64,000 nucleotides of DNA, from positions 3,100,001 to 3,164,000 of the forward strand of contig JAVLRN010000006.1 in assembly GCA_032821775.1 (NCBI GenBank), read 5' to 3'. The stretch's first letter is position 1; every line of letters starts with the position of its first letter. Positions 1-11,885 of this stretch are shown in pieces. The DNA comes from Sanguinoderma infundibulare. Lineage: Eukaryota; Basidiomycota; Agaricomycetes; Polyporales; Polyporaceae. A program made the position numbers and the translations under genes. The notes under the pieces are model-generated. The model saw only the letters and a program-made list of their open reading frames with translations. It was not told where the DNA came from and searched no databases.

Positions 1-1192
1 GTCAGCGGCTGGTTCTGGCCAACAGCAGCCATGGGATTATGTAGTTGGGATCCGCCTTGAGTATTCGGAGGCGAATGAGCCAAGGTCGGTGACTGGAATG
101 GCGCGCCATTTACACCACGCGGTTGGGGAGGAACAGGGCGCTGATTGGGAGGGCCTGGAGGCATATTGGTACCTGGCGGGGGAACGGGGACTCCTGGAGG
201 TCCTGCCGACGACCCAGGAACGCCATTCGGCTGGGGTGCGGTGCCGGGGAAGGGAAGGGCGCTTTGAGCGCCGTTCGGGAGAGGACCAGGCTGCTGGCCT
301 GGTACAGGTGCGATACCGTTCGGTTGAGGTCCGGAGGAGTTTGGTGGTCGTACACCGTTGGCTGGGAAGCGTCCTGCTGGTGATTGTCCGGGTTGTCCTG
401 GACGTGGTTGTGGTTGTTTCTGTGCTGCAGCTTGCATCTGCGCTTGATGCTGCGTAGAGAACGAGAACAGAAATGAGTGCTCAACTCACTGAGAATGACA
501 CAGAAAACCATCGTAACAAGGGGCAGGGACGGTGGAATGGAAAAACGCGACGCCCGGACATGCGTCAGCACCCCGGTCGAGTCGGCGTGCCGAGTGGCGA
601 AGTGGAAACTAGTTGCGAAGGACTATGAAAAGGAAGCCAACGAATTTGGGGCATGGCATTCAGAAAAGAATCCATACCGCGGCGAAGATAACCAGGCAAG
701 GACGGCGGGAAGAGGGCGAAAGCGACTAATCAAGAGACTCGACTCACCTGGGTGTACAACATGGCCTCCTCCGGACCCGCCCCACTGCTCTTGGCGGTGA
801 ACAGCACCCAAAAGACACTCCACCACCTACGCACGGCCTCAGTTATCGGCAGAGAGAGGACTCGAAGCGGCGGGAGAGGACGACACTCACTCAAAGAGCA
901 GCCCTTGTTTCGCATTGATCGGGGGCGTAGCCGTCGCGGGGATCTGCGCCTCCGCCTGGAGCTCGTGGGCAGTCTTGCGGAAGCCGCGCTTGAGGCAGTA
1001 GTCGTGTATGTAAATGTTAAACCTATCGCGCGCGAGCGCAGGAGGAGAGCATGACGGTTAGCGGGATCGCGAGGGCGGGCAGGCACAGACGGACATCCTG
1101 TCTCCATCCCATGACATCGCCGGCTGGTCGATGGGCGTGGGTACGTGGGGGTGGGGGTTGTCGACGGCGGCCGTCGTGACATCGGTGGCCAT
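1..1192 (-). CDS. LisH-domain transcriptional regulator (Flo8/SSBP-like), 3' part beyond the window
   Basis: A multi-exon gene on the minus strand. Proposed exons: 1192-1095, 1022-891, 826-748 and 449 to beyond position 1; the splice sites are GT-AG and keep the frame. The N-terminus has a LisH-type segment (about residues 30-60, with the core FNIYIHDYCLKRGF), followed by KQGLLFEWWSVFW, a stretch typical of fungal Flo8/adn1 and animal SSBP-type proteins. After that comes a long Pro/Gln/Gly-rich low-complexity tail still open at the window edge. Such proteins act in the nucleus as transcription cofactors for adhesion or development; that role is family knowledge, not seen here. The first donor is GTCCGT, a weak site, but only this join gives the conserved RMFNIY reading. 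The last intron is about 300 nt, longer than the others. The start codon at 1192 is the first ATG in frame with LisH. Confidence 0.75.
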
Positions 1193-1954
1193 GTCGAGGC
1201 GTGTGGGGTGCTATCGAGCTTGAGGTGGCTGTCGAGGGTGAGCAAACGACGTGGAAGGGGTGAGGGAGGTGACAGACTTTGCGCAGCAGCGATATATGAC
1301 CCGACGGATAAAGGACGAGGAAGAGGATTGGGAGAAGAAGCCCGGGCGGGAGAGATAGAGCCGAGCCAGGCGGGATGGGGCAGGCAAAGCTGTGCTGTGC
1401 GTTGTCGCGGCGTCGGGCGGTGTCGATGTCGGTGTTGGGGTCAGAGTCGAGGTCGGTGTCGAGGGCGTCGAGGGCGGCGGGGGCGCGGGAGGGGGCGATG
1501 GTATCTTGTGAGAAGCGGGATAGGCTCAGTGGAGGGAGAAGCAGGAGGCGGACAGACAGAGCCAGCCACGCCCAGCTGCCCACACGCGACCGACCAGCCC
1601 CGATCCGGTCACACGTCCTCGACGCACAAACAAACACACCGGCATCTCCCGGCGCCTCTCTATTATATCCACTACAACAATTACAGTCGCTACTCTAATC
1701 AATCCGCTCCCAATAATCAACGCATGCGTCGCCATCGACTCGGATGACAATGACGAACCCCCGGAACCCGACATCCAATCCTCCCCGACCTGCGCGCCTA
1801 ATGCCGCCGCCGCACCACTGTAATCGTCGCCATCAACGGTACCCCTCTCCACGGCCCCCAGAAGGGCAAACGGAACAAGGAGAAGGAAGTGGTGGAGGTG
1901 GAGGTGGACCAGGAGGACGTCAGTGTGCATCGAGCCCTGCCCCGACCGGCGCGC
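1193..1954. promoter_or_regulatory. Intergenic region: LisH gene 5' region and START gene 3' region
   Basis: Between the LisH start (1192) and the START-gene stop (1955), both on minus. No convincing gene is seen. Read on the minus strand, the part next to the LisH start should hold its 5' UTR and promoter. The sequence is rich in GA/GT runs, and the open frames in it are low-complexity and do not resemble proteins. Confidence 0.4.
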
Positions 1955-4900
1955 CTAATGCCGCCGTACGACCGCAATCTGGAAATCCCACCCGCCGACG
2001 ACGTACTTCACTTCCAATAACCTCTTGATCTCTCGCCATCCAGCGCTCACCTTCCCGATCTCCTTCTCGTCCGTGACGACGTAGATGAAGTCCGCCGGGG
2101 AGAGCAGCGACCTCAGCAGCGAACCGACGAGGAACGCAATCAGCGCCACGATGACCACCGTTGACAGCGGGTATAACCCTGTCCCCGGCGCCGTCCTCGC
2201 TCGCCCGAGCAGCGTATCACCTCCGGGGCCTTCTCCTGTTCTCCCTACATCTTTCTGAGATGCGGCTGGGGATCGCCCCGAGCCTTCTGAGCCACCGCCC
2301 GAAGTAGAAGTAACGACAGCGCTCGACCGTCTTGATGGACTGAACCTGAGCAGCGAGCCTTGCGTATATCCATTGAGGTTCAGGAACCGCATGAACCCTG
2401 TCGCCGCACTCTCAGGTGGGTGCGCTTCCGCGGGCGAAACCGCCGGCGTTGCCTGCTGTGAGAAAAAACGATACATACGCCGTCCACCAGATGGCAGAGA
2501 AGCGCGTGCAGCACGTCAGCCAGAATGCACAATATGATAGATGGCGCGCGAACAGCAAGCGGAATGCATGACTTGCGCGCGCACCTACAGTTGTTTTCAG
2601 ATCAACAGGCCCAGTCATCAAGGCGGCGAGACCCCGCCCCGAATCGCGCCGCGCCCGACATCGTACAGTCCGAAGGAGAACTGACATGAGTTGAATGAGA
2701 AGCAGAATGTGAAAACATCATCCCCGAATGGGGTTTGGGAAACATGACGGAAACATCGCACGACCTCTATGTTTCCGCCATGTTGCCAGAAGTCCCATTC
2801 TAAAAATCACATTTTCATAGCCTGCTTCATATTCCACACGTGATTCCGAAGAAAACATTAGAGCTCACAATGCCTTCCGTGCACCGCGACACAGCGGGCG
2901 TAGGCCTAGCTCAGCAGCGATAGACAGGACAGATAAACCAAAAAAAGGCCCTTATAGTTCTGTAACCAAAATCATCAGCCGTTAAGGGAGAGGTCCTCCC
3001 TTAACGGTTGCTGACGAGACTAGGGCAGAAGAGGTAAGACCGCGGTGGCCGTGGCAAAAGGTGGGCGGGCGGACATTGGGAGCATATTGCACCCCCAATG
3101 CTCACAATGCTTTCCTGGCAGGGTGGAACACTCTGGATCGACTCGGACATGTTTTCCGCGAGGGCCCATCGATCTGAAAACATCCAAACGTTGACCAACA
3201 CTCACCCTCTCGATCGCGTCCTCCGTGGCGTCCCCCGCCGCTCCCCCGCCCTCCCTGTCCTCCTTGTCCTCCGCCCCAGAAGGCCCCTCGGCCACTTTCG
3301 CCTTGACCGGCCCTTCCAGAAGGTGTTGAGCAACGGCTAGCGGCGTCTGCAGCTCGGCCGGCACCTGCTCCCCCGCGGACACGGACCTGCAACACACGCG
3401 CACGCAACGCGATATGTCAGTCGACGCTCGGACACAGCGTGGCGTCTCGGAGATTGTCCGGACATGACTTGATAATGCACACGCACCGCGCGAGAACGTC
3501 CATCTTTGCCGCCCGCCCGTCCAGCAGCTCGTCCCGCCCTAATGCCGTCAGCGATTCTTTCTCACTCAGCACCGACACCTCGGCGCCGTTGACCGCCACT
3601 GCCACCTTGTTCTTCGCGGATGAGGATGCGGATCCGCCGGCACGCGCAGGTCGAACCCGCAGGTCGATGATGGCGCGCCCCTCCTCCAGCTCGAGCAGCC
3701 ACTGTGGTTTTGGCGGTGCGCTCCGCGTCTCGCCGGTCAGTGGGTCGACGATCGTTGTCATCCGGTATTGTGCCGTCGGCAGGGTGAAACGAAGCAGATG
3801 GCGCGGAGGCCTGTCCACGTTCAGCCCGGCCGAATGGAGCGGAGAAGGTGGAAGCGTATACGCTGCGCATGCGACCGGAAGAACCAACTGGTCATCAACC
3901 TGTGCCTCACCATTGGCACCGTCCGAAGATGGCGCAGGAAGCGCGAGCTGATTCTTCGCGCTCTTCTCGATTCGAGACCGCAGCTGCACGTCGTAGCCGC
4001 CCGGATAGAGTTTTGAGTCCACGATGAGCTCAGAGACGAGAAGATCCACGGGGAGCCGAACCTCTCCCCGAGCCGTGAATATCGACGGTGAGCGCCGGAT
4101 ATCACGCGCTCGGGGAGATTGCGAACGTGCGGCCCGAGTGCGAGTCTCAGAAGCACTAGGCTCCAAGTTCTCGCTAGGCTCGTCAGACTGGAGAGGAGCG
4201 GGGTTCTGGGTTGAAAGTGGAGCGGGGTTCGTTATGACGCGACTGGGTCTTGGGGTGCGATCGTCCTTGGGTGGCGAGGGAGATAGGCCGGCGGATCCAT
4301 TGAGTATCATGAGACTCGAGTATAGCCGGGTTGCAGGGTTGAACGCGACGGAGAGGAATACACGGCTTGCATCGCGTCGTCGTAGTATCCAAGGCTGCTG
4401 GGATCGGAGCTTGTCCTCCGGGGAGGGCGCGAGCACGAAGCCGGCCGCGGGCAGACGCATAAGAGGAGAGGGCGACAACGTCTTGAGATAGCTTTCAACG
4501 GCCAGGATGGACTTGGGCAGCATCCCGTTGATCATCGAGTTAACGGCAGCAGGTATCGACCCTGCATAATCGACTGCGACAACCCGACTGCATCGTGTTG
4601 ACGGGATTGCGTAGTTTTCGGCCGAGTACGGGTCGAGCGTCTCCAATATCCACGCGTCAAGGAAGACACGGCCGACAGGAAGGGTATACGCATTGTACTT
4701 GCTCGCCGCGAACTGGCTGACGGACTCGGGAGAGAACGACGCGGAGACGCAGAATATGGCTGATCGATTGTGATGCTCATTAGAGAGCTGCTCGACGTCG
4801 ACGGTGCTTCGCCGCGAGGCTGGTGGCGGCGCGGTGCCTCGTGCTATCAAGGAAGTCAAGTAGAACCCCCGGTCGCGGAAGGGGAAGCCACCCTTCATTA

Positions 4901-7900
4901 TGACAAACGCGGTATGAGCGTCTGCGCCGTACGCCTCGAGGACGCTAACGGAGTCGAAGCGGGTATCCCACTGCTTCCGACAATCGTAGCTCGTCAGGAC
5001 AGACGCGATCTCCTCCGCGGCTACGCCCTCGATGACCTTCTCGCCCCTGTGGACCGGAATTATAGTCGAGACTTCCGGGAAGGCCTTGCGGTGGACGGGG
5101 AAATCTTTCTCACTGACCAGCGTCCATCCGTCTCCTCTCGGGGATGCATGAAGGTCTCGGACGAACGCGAGGGCGTCGAGCGCGTACTGCATCGGAAGCT
5201 TTGAGGACGAAGGTGTGGCGTCTTCGCCTCCGGCCATGGCAGGGGAAATCGCGGCAACCGCTTGCTGTGTCGTGGAAGTCGCCTGTTCCACGGCGTACGT
5301 GAAAAACTTCGAGAAAGAAGTCGCGAATGAAGGGGCCGTAGTGGTGAAAGACGTCGTAGACGGCGAGGGAGGCACAGATGACTTGCCATTTCCGTTCTCG
5401 CCCTGACCTTCCTTGTCAGCGTCCCATTCGGCTCTCCGCTTCCGAATGACGCCAATGACAGGAGGTTGGTCTAGTGGGACACGAGTGGGTTTGACGCGCT
5501 TCTGCTTCGTGAGGTTCTTGAGATCGCGCTCCGGCATCTCTTCCACATCCACCTCGACCTTGGCGCCATTCACCATCACGAGGCCCTTATCCTTTGGCGC
5601 GCTCATCGGACCTCTACGAACGATGGCCTGGAGGCGCTCCTGTTCCGAAAATACTGCGTCGTGGGTGATCGTGAGCCACAGGCCGCCGCCTCCAGAAGAG
5701 AATCGATGTCGACGGAGAGCCGCAATGGACTGTGGGGGTGGATCGACGACGATATCCAGAGACGACGCCCAGGTATCCAGGTCGCACCGGATTTCGCATT
5801 CGATGATAGGGAGGGATGAGGAAGAGCTCCTGCGATCTGGGCTACTCTCGTTCGCCGTACGACGCTTTGCGCACCCCTCGTATTCGATGCGAAAGTTGCC
5901 TCGCTCGTGGTCATACCGCAGCTGATTTGCCCTCGCGCTCTCGAGACGGGTGGCGATGGGTGGCCCTCCACACTTGATGGCGAATTCGCCGACTCCAGCA
6001 ACCGCGGTGATCATCTGTTGAGGTATTGACGCCTTATTCGACCAGCCCTTTGGGTCAGATTGCTCGAGAAGGGTGACGAGAGTCGTATTAGGCGACAGTG
6101 CCTCGATCGCCCAACCCTGAAGGTCGACTTGAGTGCGAATGATGCTTGGATCGACAGGCGGGATTTGCGGGAACAGGTTTGGATCGTCCGCCGAGAAAGC
6201 GAAAGCATGGATTGTTGTGGGCGACTTGTAGACGGTCTTGAGGACGACCATGTCACGTCCACTACAGTTCCGTTAGTGACCTCGCGATGCAGTAGCACAA
6301 CAGTACTTACTTGACAGGCCACGCTGGCTTAGTCTTGTAGTGCCACAACTCGGTCAGCTCGCTGACGTCCTCGAGCAACACAGCGTCGTCGTACTGCTTG
6401 TCCCAGAAGGTCCTGGCCCCCGGGGTCGTGATAGCAGCGTACAGGTCCCATAGACTGATACCGACGAAGGTCGCCTCCGCTCGATATACGACCAGGGTGG
6501 GGTCGATGGAATCCAGTTGCGACACAGACACTCCGCGCGCTTCCACATCTATAAACGCAGTCAGAAACGCAGGCGAATACGTACCGAAAGAAGAAACCTA
6601 CTCTGCTTCCACTTCGCCTCCGGTTCTTGCAGAAGGGAAGAAAAGTAGATGTAATTCCGCTTCACCCGCGAAAGGATGGACTTCTCCGCAGCGGCCGAGC
6701 GCTCCGTCGATGTCCGCGCGATCTGTGGCCTCTCTCCAATCGTCGACGCCCTGGATGTGCTCGTCGCCATAGTAGCGACAGACGACTGCGTGTGCAGGCT
6801 ATGCTCGGCCATGCTCGAAGCGTCCTGGAACATCTGCTGAGAGATGAAGTATGACGTCGGGTCTCGTGGTTCAAGATCCTCGATGGGTTGGGGAATACCG
6901 TTGAGTCTCAATGCAGTAGAGGGACCAGAAAGCTCGATCGCAACTCGGACCTTCAGCACAGAATGGTCATTAGGCAACTCCGCATGCTTCACCGCGAACG
7001 TAAACTTGGGAATATCTTCAGATGATGAGTCCGAGGTAGGCGAGGAGAGGGCAGCCCGAGTTGCATGCGCAGTCCACGGAAGCTGAGAGACTTGTTCCGA
7101 GGAGCCCTTGGTTGACAGCTGAACGTCCCATCCGTGGGCAGCGGGAAGAGAGAACTCGACGGAACGGGTTAGGCGGCGGGCTTCACGGATCTGGTGGAGC
7201 TCCTCCAAACTCTGCTCTGCGGGCGGCGAATGTTCCTCGTCTTCTGGGACGATAGAGTAATCCACCGTGAGAGCGTCTCTGTCCACAGCAAAGCGTATCC
7301 GCTCGATCGACACCCCGTTGCCATAGCCTGTCATGAGAGGCACGCGCTTTCCGCGTTGCTGTACAGTCTTGTAAAGACCCACCGTCATCGCAGCCAGCTG
7401 CTGAGCTAGACTTGAGCCAGACGTGAAACTCCAGACTAAACGGAAGTTGTGCTGCCAGAAGCAAGTGATGCGGAGTCTTGGCATGCCAGAACGTTGAGTT
7501 GGATCGGCAGATTGAGGCTGTATGCGTTGGATACACCAACCAAACACTGACATTCGTCAGAACTACTACGATAAAAATGAATGATATGTACTTACACGCA
7601 ACATCTGAACGTACGTAGGGAGGAGATGGACGCAAATAGGTTGGTTCATCTGGCGAACGAGGTAACGAGGTAGATATGTCGATTAAGGTAGTGGCGTCAT
7701 TGAAGGTGCGGGAAATAGTGACCGCGTCTCGGGGACTGAAGGTAACGTCATATGTGAGCACCCCGAACTCGCAAAGAACAATGCGTAGAAAGAAGCGAAG
7801 CAGGAGCCTCTACAGATTCCGTTTTTCGCTATCCTCCCGCACACCAACGCTGAATCTCGTAACCAGCCGTATTGGGACGCGATTCGAAAAGGAAAGGAGA

Positions 7901-9476
7901 CGGAGACAGGAAAGCAGGGCCGGTTCCAATACGCCTGGTGAATTTCGTGTAGACGGGGGGACTTCCCCAAAGATTTTCCTTCACTCGCGTTCGACTCTTC
8001 GCGTGCCCTGTCGCAACGCTTTCGGACGCATTCTCTGTTATCGCGACATGCCCAAGAAGTCTGCATCACGAAAACCGTGCTCCGCCTTCGCGAAGCATGT
8101 CAAGGACCGCGTTCTGCCTTTGCGACACGAGTTAAGAACAGCGGTCCTGAGCACAATGCATACATTTTCACCGAGGACAAGCTGTAATTATTCCTGGGAA
8201 ATCTTGAGCGGAATAAGCAGCAAAACATGAAAATATGATTGCGGACATGGGATTTGGAGAGGCATGGCGGAATCATTGTCTTCTGTCTACGTTAGATTGA
8301 ATGATTTCGCCGGTCGTGCATGACTCTGGCATGCCTCCCGCAATCCCAATTCGGACCCATATTCTTCGTATCTCGCCCCTTATTCCACACATTATTCCTG
8401 AAGATTCATTGGAGCGTGCCCTCGGTGTTTGCGCACTAATTAGTGGCCATGACTGGATATTTGCGGGCGCACACATGACCCTCCTGACCCCAAACCATCG
8501 CGTAGAGAACGTGGACTGCCGGTGCGCGGCGCGTATAAAAGGGACTGCCCTAAAGATGAGGGCGCGCAGGGCCAAATGCACGTCCGCGCAGATGGAAGGG
8601 TCTCTGCGTGGTTCTGCCTCATTTTCCTGGACCACGCACGTGAGGCCCTCCATCAACGGCTGAGGACTAGACCATACCAACACATGTCCTTAGGCATATC
8701 GTTGCCCATGCGACATTAGCATCGTCGCAGACGGCAGCAGTGTAGCTCATATATGCGTATTTTTATTACCTGTCGTACGACAGACAATTATGAGAAGTCG
8801 GACTCAATCCCGAGCTCGACGAACTTCCTGAGTTACGACGGGAGGAAGTCGAGCACGATATCGCATCCTGAGTAATGGAGTTGCGACGGAAGTCGAGCCA
8901 TGGCTCATAACCTCTCTCGAGGCAGGAACGGGCCATAGCAAGGAGCGGCCCAAGGCATAGATATACCTTGCAAACGACGAATGGAGTACTCACTTGGCAG
9001 GCCATCCGAGCGAAAAGTTGACCTTCGATATCCGCGTCGCCTGGTCAAACATCTCCAGTAGCTGCGCACCCTCCACGGCGGGGTCCCACTCCTTCCGCAA
9101 CTCGGGCGTGACCAGAACGGATTTCCAGGCTGCCAAGGAGACGGGGTCATCGGCAATGGGTACTTCGAGAACGGCGCGGTGTATGCTCTCGCCCGACTTG
9201 CTGGCGCGGCGATGGATGATGACATCGGTGAGTTCGGGTAAACTGGACGCGCGCGCCTTGCCCTTGCTTGGGGGGGAGGCAATTTCGCTCGCCACAGGGA
9301 CGCGTTTCCATTCTGGCGAGGAATGAGAGGTGAGGAGGTGGCGGAAGTGTGCTTGAGCATTGTCGAGGGCGGTGAACCATGATTGTCGTAGTCTAGACAC
9401 GCATATAGGCACGTCCGATGAGAATGGTGGCGAAACACTGGCTGTATGCGCACCTAGTGCCGTCCATGTCAGAGGT
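1955..9476 (-). CDS. Large protein with three START (Bet v1-like) lipid-binding domains and a C-terminal membrane anchor
   Basis: Minus-strand gene. Proposed exons: up to 9476-8994, 7735-7596, 7546-6602, 6548-6311, 6261-3487, 3386-3206 and 2455-1955; all joins are GT-AG and in frame, giving at least about 1,750 residues. START domain 1 spans exons 1-3 (WDPAVEGAQLLEMFDQ, then WPANPRDAVTI after splicing). START 2 spans exons 3-5 (TFWDKQYDDAVLLEDV). START 3 lies in exon 5 (CRKQWDTRFDSVSVLEAYG). A hydrophobic helix near the C-terminus (LYPLSTVVIVALIAFLVGSL) suggests anchoring, possibly in the ER. START domains bind lipids such as sterols; the ligand here is unknown. The 5' end is uncertain: an acceptor-like site sits at 9477 and a further upstream exon is likely. 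Introns 1 (1,258 nt) and 6 (750 nt) are far longer than the other introns (about 49-100 nt) because they hold inserted repeats. Confidence 0.8.
2699..2828. repeat. Long imperfect hairpin (MITE-like) in intron 6 of the START gene
   Basis: Two arms of about 58-60 nt (2699-2756 and 2769-2828) are imperfect inverted repeats with a 12-nt loop. The inner core reads as CGGAAACAT against ATGTTTCCG, and the outer ends as GAAGCAG against CTGCTTC. A second palindrome with CCGTTAAGGGA / TCCCTTAACGG arms lies at about 2981-3010. The intron is 750 nt, against about 50-100 nt for the gene's undisturbed introns. Confidence 0.6.
7785..8970. mobile_element. About 1.2 kb composite repeat insertion inside intron 1 of the START gene
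   Basis: The decayed START fragments at about 20.2, 33.1 and 43.2 kb keep this intron at about 70 nt. Aligning them to the intact gene shows that flanks AATGC (to 7784) and AAACGACGAATGG (from 8972) are adjacent in the fragments, so 7785-8970 is extra. Inside it, 7850-8670 resembles the element in intron 5 of the pyridoxal kinase copies: both have CGTAACCAGCC/TGTAACTAGCC-type left ends and a similar right end of about 90 nt (about 8580-8670 against 24080-24171). No transposase is seen, so it would be non-autonomous. Confidence 0.6.
8209..8388. repeat. Inverted-repeat hairpin nested in the intron-1 insertion
   Basis: Arms of about 70 nt (8209-8278 and 8318-8388) pair as an imperfect palindrome: GGAATAAG at the left outer end against CTTATTCC at the right, and GGGATTTGGAGAGGCATGGC against the complement of its partner nearer the centre. 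The architecture matches the hairpin at 2699-2828 in another intron of the same gene, with diverged sequence. Confidence 0.55.
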
Positions 9477-9968
9477 CTGTCAAGTTAATAAGACGTTCTT
9501 GTGTTATGAGACGTCGTGGAGGTGGTGAGGAATGAGATGCGCAAGGCTGAGATGACGGTACGAGCGTCTTGGACGAAGTCGTGGGGTGATGGGACACGTG
9601 AAAGGCCACGACGACAGTGCCGCCACGTTTGGACGTCGTTAGCGAGAAGGTGGCGAATCCAGGGTGTCAGCGGCGTAGGACGGCGGGTGAGCGAGCGGGA
9701 CGATGAGCAGGAAGGTGGAGGCAATGAGCAAAGACGGTTCAGCCACTGTGCAGCCAGACCCGAGCAGCGTCCGAAGGAACTTGTAAGCACATAATTATAC
9801 CCCTTATCCAGGGATTTATCGGATAACATTTGCTACCCCAAATGGGTTTACAAGTTGATCTCCGCGACGCCGAGGACGATCGAGCGAGTCAGGGAAGACG
9901 TCCAGCACCGCAGAAAAAGCTTTGGCTCGAGGTGGCTCGAGCCTGGCCCAGTACCACCCACACTCACG
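9477..9968. promoter_or_regulatory. Short intergenic region between START gene (minus) and pyridoxal kinase copy A (plus)
   Basis: Divergent promoter region. Only the last ~120 bp, from 9849, match the upstream regions of the other pyridoxal kinase copies. A minus-strand open frame of 114 codons (9485-9829) could hold a further 5' exon of the START gene, but I cannot place its splice donor. Confidence 0.4.
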
Positions 9969-11885
9969 ATGACGACGAGGAATCAGAGCGACGGCCGCAT
10001 CCTCAGCATCCAGTCTCATGTTGCCTACGGCTATGTCGGTGGAAAGGCTGCTGTATTCCCCCTGCAGTGCCTCGGATATGATGTTGACGTGAGTGGGTCC
10101 CAGTCTTTCATTGCTGCCGTCGTCTTCCACTCCAGGCCAGAGATCGAAGCGCTTCCTAACTTCGGGGTGCATAGGTGGTGAACACAGTCAATTTCTCCAA
10201 CCATTCTGGTGAGTTGATGGTCTTCGAGAGTATTCAGAGAGCTGACGACAGCTTGCAGGTTATGGCCACTTCGGCGGATCTAGAGCGTCCGCAGAAGAAC
10301 TCTCGCGGATCTTCGAAATCATGGAGCAGAATGAGCTACTAATACCCGAGAGACTGCTCACAGGTCCGACTTACCTTTCCAAGTATGCAATTGCCTCTCA
10401 CGCCCCTGGAATATAGGTTATGTGCCTGGTGCTCAGGCAACATCAGCGGTCACTGCGTTGGCTGAAAGGCTTCGAGAACGTCGTCCAGAGCTCATATACC
10501 TCCTAGATCGTATGTGCTCAAATTTTCTTGATGTTCACGAAGCTTGACGACATCCTCAGCCGTTTTGGGAGATTCTGGACGACTATACGTTTCCCCGGAG
10601 GTCGTGCCAATATACCGCAATGCTCTTCGATTAGCCACCATTATCACGCCTAACTGGTTTGAGGTTGAGTACGTCTGAATATTCCCCAGGGAACTGCTAG
10701 CCTTGTAACTAGCCGTATTGAGACCCGGCCCAAAAACGTAAAGGAGACGGTGGACAGGAAGGTATCGCGAGGACCGGAACTAGGATTGTAACAGGAAGCT
10801 ATTTCTGGTCCTGTTACAAGGCTGTTCCGGCCAGCGATATCTGCCATTGCCCGTCATGAAGGCACGTCGCGCTTAACGGCCGAGCACGATTCGGAGGCCT
10901 ATTTTGACAGTTAGACCGCGGCGCGGGCAGGACCTCGCAAGCGAGGGCGTGCTGGAGGCGAGGAAGACTAGGGATCTTCTCCAGCGCCGGACTGTCAAAT
11001 CATGGCTCGGATCGGACTTGGTTGCGGAACGAGCTGAGCGAATGGAGGGCCTACTGTTTCGAAATCGGCTGTCGGGCTGTCCTCGTGGGAGTCCGCGCGG
11101 GGACGCTCTGTCTTCGCAATTCGCGTCAAAGACCTGTTTTCGCGAGGCGCGTCCAATACCGCGCTCTGGCTCCCAAAGTGTGTCGAGACCCGCGGTCTCG
11201 CACGCGAGGGCCTCCCTTAACGGCTGGTGACAAGACTAGGGTGTGAGACTTTACACTGTTCTGACTATACTGCAGGGTCCTTACAGACACCAAACTCACC
11301 GACGCCGCCTCCCTCCGGCAAGCCATCCGAACCCTTCATGAAACATACCGCGTTCCCCACGTAGTCATCAGCTCCATACCCCTCAAGCCCTGGCTTCTCG
11401 ATCTCCTTCCCCCACACCTCCGTCCAGCCACCTCCGCCTCCGCCTTCCTCGCCTGCATCGCGTCCTCTCGACAAAGTCCCGACGTTGCCGTCTACGCCAT
11501 CACCTTTCCATGCCTCCCAGGCTACTTCTCCGGTGTCGGCGACCTCTTCTCCGCCCTCGTCCTTGCGCACTTCGACGAACGCGAAGCCCAACCGACGGCA
11601 TCCAGCGACAAGTCGGACTCGGAGACACCGTTGTCGCGCGCGGTGTCACACGCGGTGAGCAAGACGCACGCGATGCTCGTGCTCACCCATGAGGCTGCGG
11701 CGATGCTCCCCGAGGACGAGCGGACGGCGACGGACGAGGAGGCGGACGCTCGCGAGCCAATGCGGAAGATCAGGCGGATGCGCGGCCGCGAGCTGCGCTT
11801 GATCCAGGGACAGGACATCATTCGAGGTACGCAGCCTGTAGAGCATAGAACACTGCAACTTTGGGATGGGTTCTGGGGGGCGTAG
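9969..11885 (+). CDS. pdxK: Pyridoxal kinase, copy A
   Basis: ATP-dependent kinase that phosphorylates pyridoxal, pyridoxine or pyridoxamine at the 5' hydroxyl in vitamin B6 salvage, giving pyridoxal phosphate in the cytosol. Exons: 9969-10088, 10175-10208, 10259-10363, 10417-10509, 10560-10668 and 11276-11885; all joins are GT-AG and in frame, giving 356 residues. Family landmarks: [16 protein letters not shown] at the N-terminus, [39 protein letters not shown], and the GVGDLFSAL catalytic motif with the general-base Asp. The C-terminus LWDGFWGA resembles the usual end of fungal homologues. Intron 5 is 607 nt because of a repeat insertion (10697-11239). Only about 120 bp upstream of the ATG is shared with copies B-D, so expression may differ. 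No disabling change is seen. Confidence 0.9.
10697..11239. mobile_element. TIR element (MITE-like) in intron 5 of pyridoxal kinase A, long form
   Basis: Ends CTAGCCTTGTAACTAGCC (left) and GGCTGGTGACAAGACTAG (right) are imperfect terminal inverted repeats. It is 543 bp long, against 315 bp in the other three gene copies. The left 220 bp and right ~40 bp match the short form, but the middle (about 10916-11200) is unrelated and begins and ends with CCGCGG-containing sequence. No clear target-site duplication is visible. Confidence 0.6.

Noticed and set aside
1145..1747. 200-codon plus-strand frame in the LisH upstream region
   Set aside because: Arg/Gly-rich low-complexity translation with no start context; opposite strand to a well-supported exon.
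11265..11591. Minus-strand Gly/Glu-rich frame opposite pyridoxal kinase exon 6 (also at 24197, 37104 and 48556)
   Set aside because: A shadow of the GC-rich pyridoxal kinase coding exon, with low-complexity composition.
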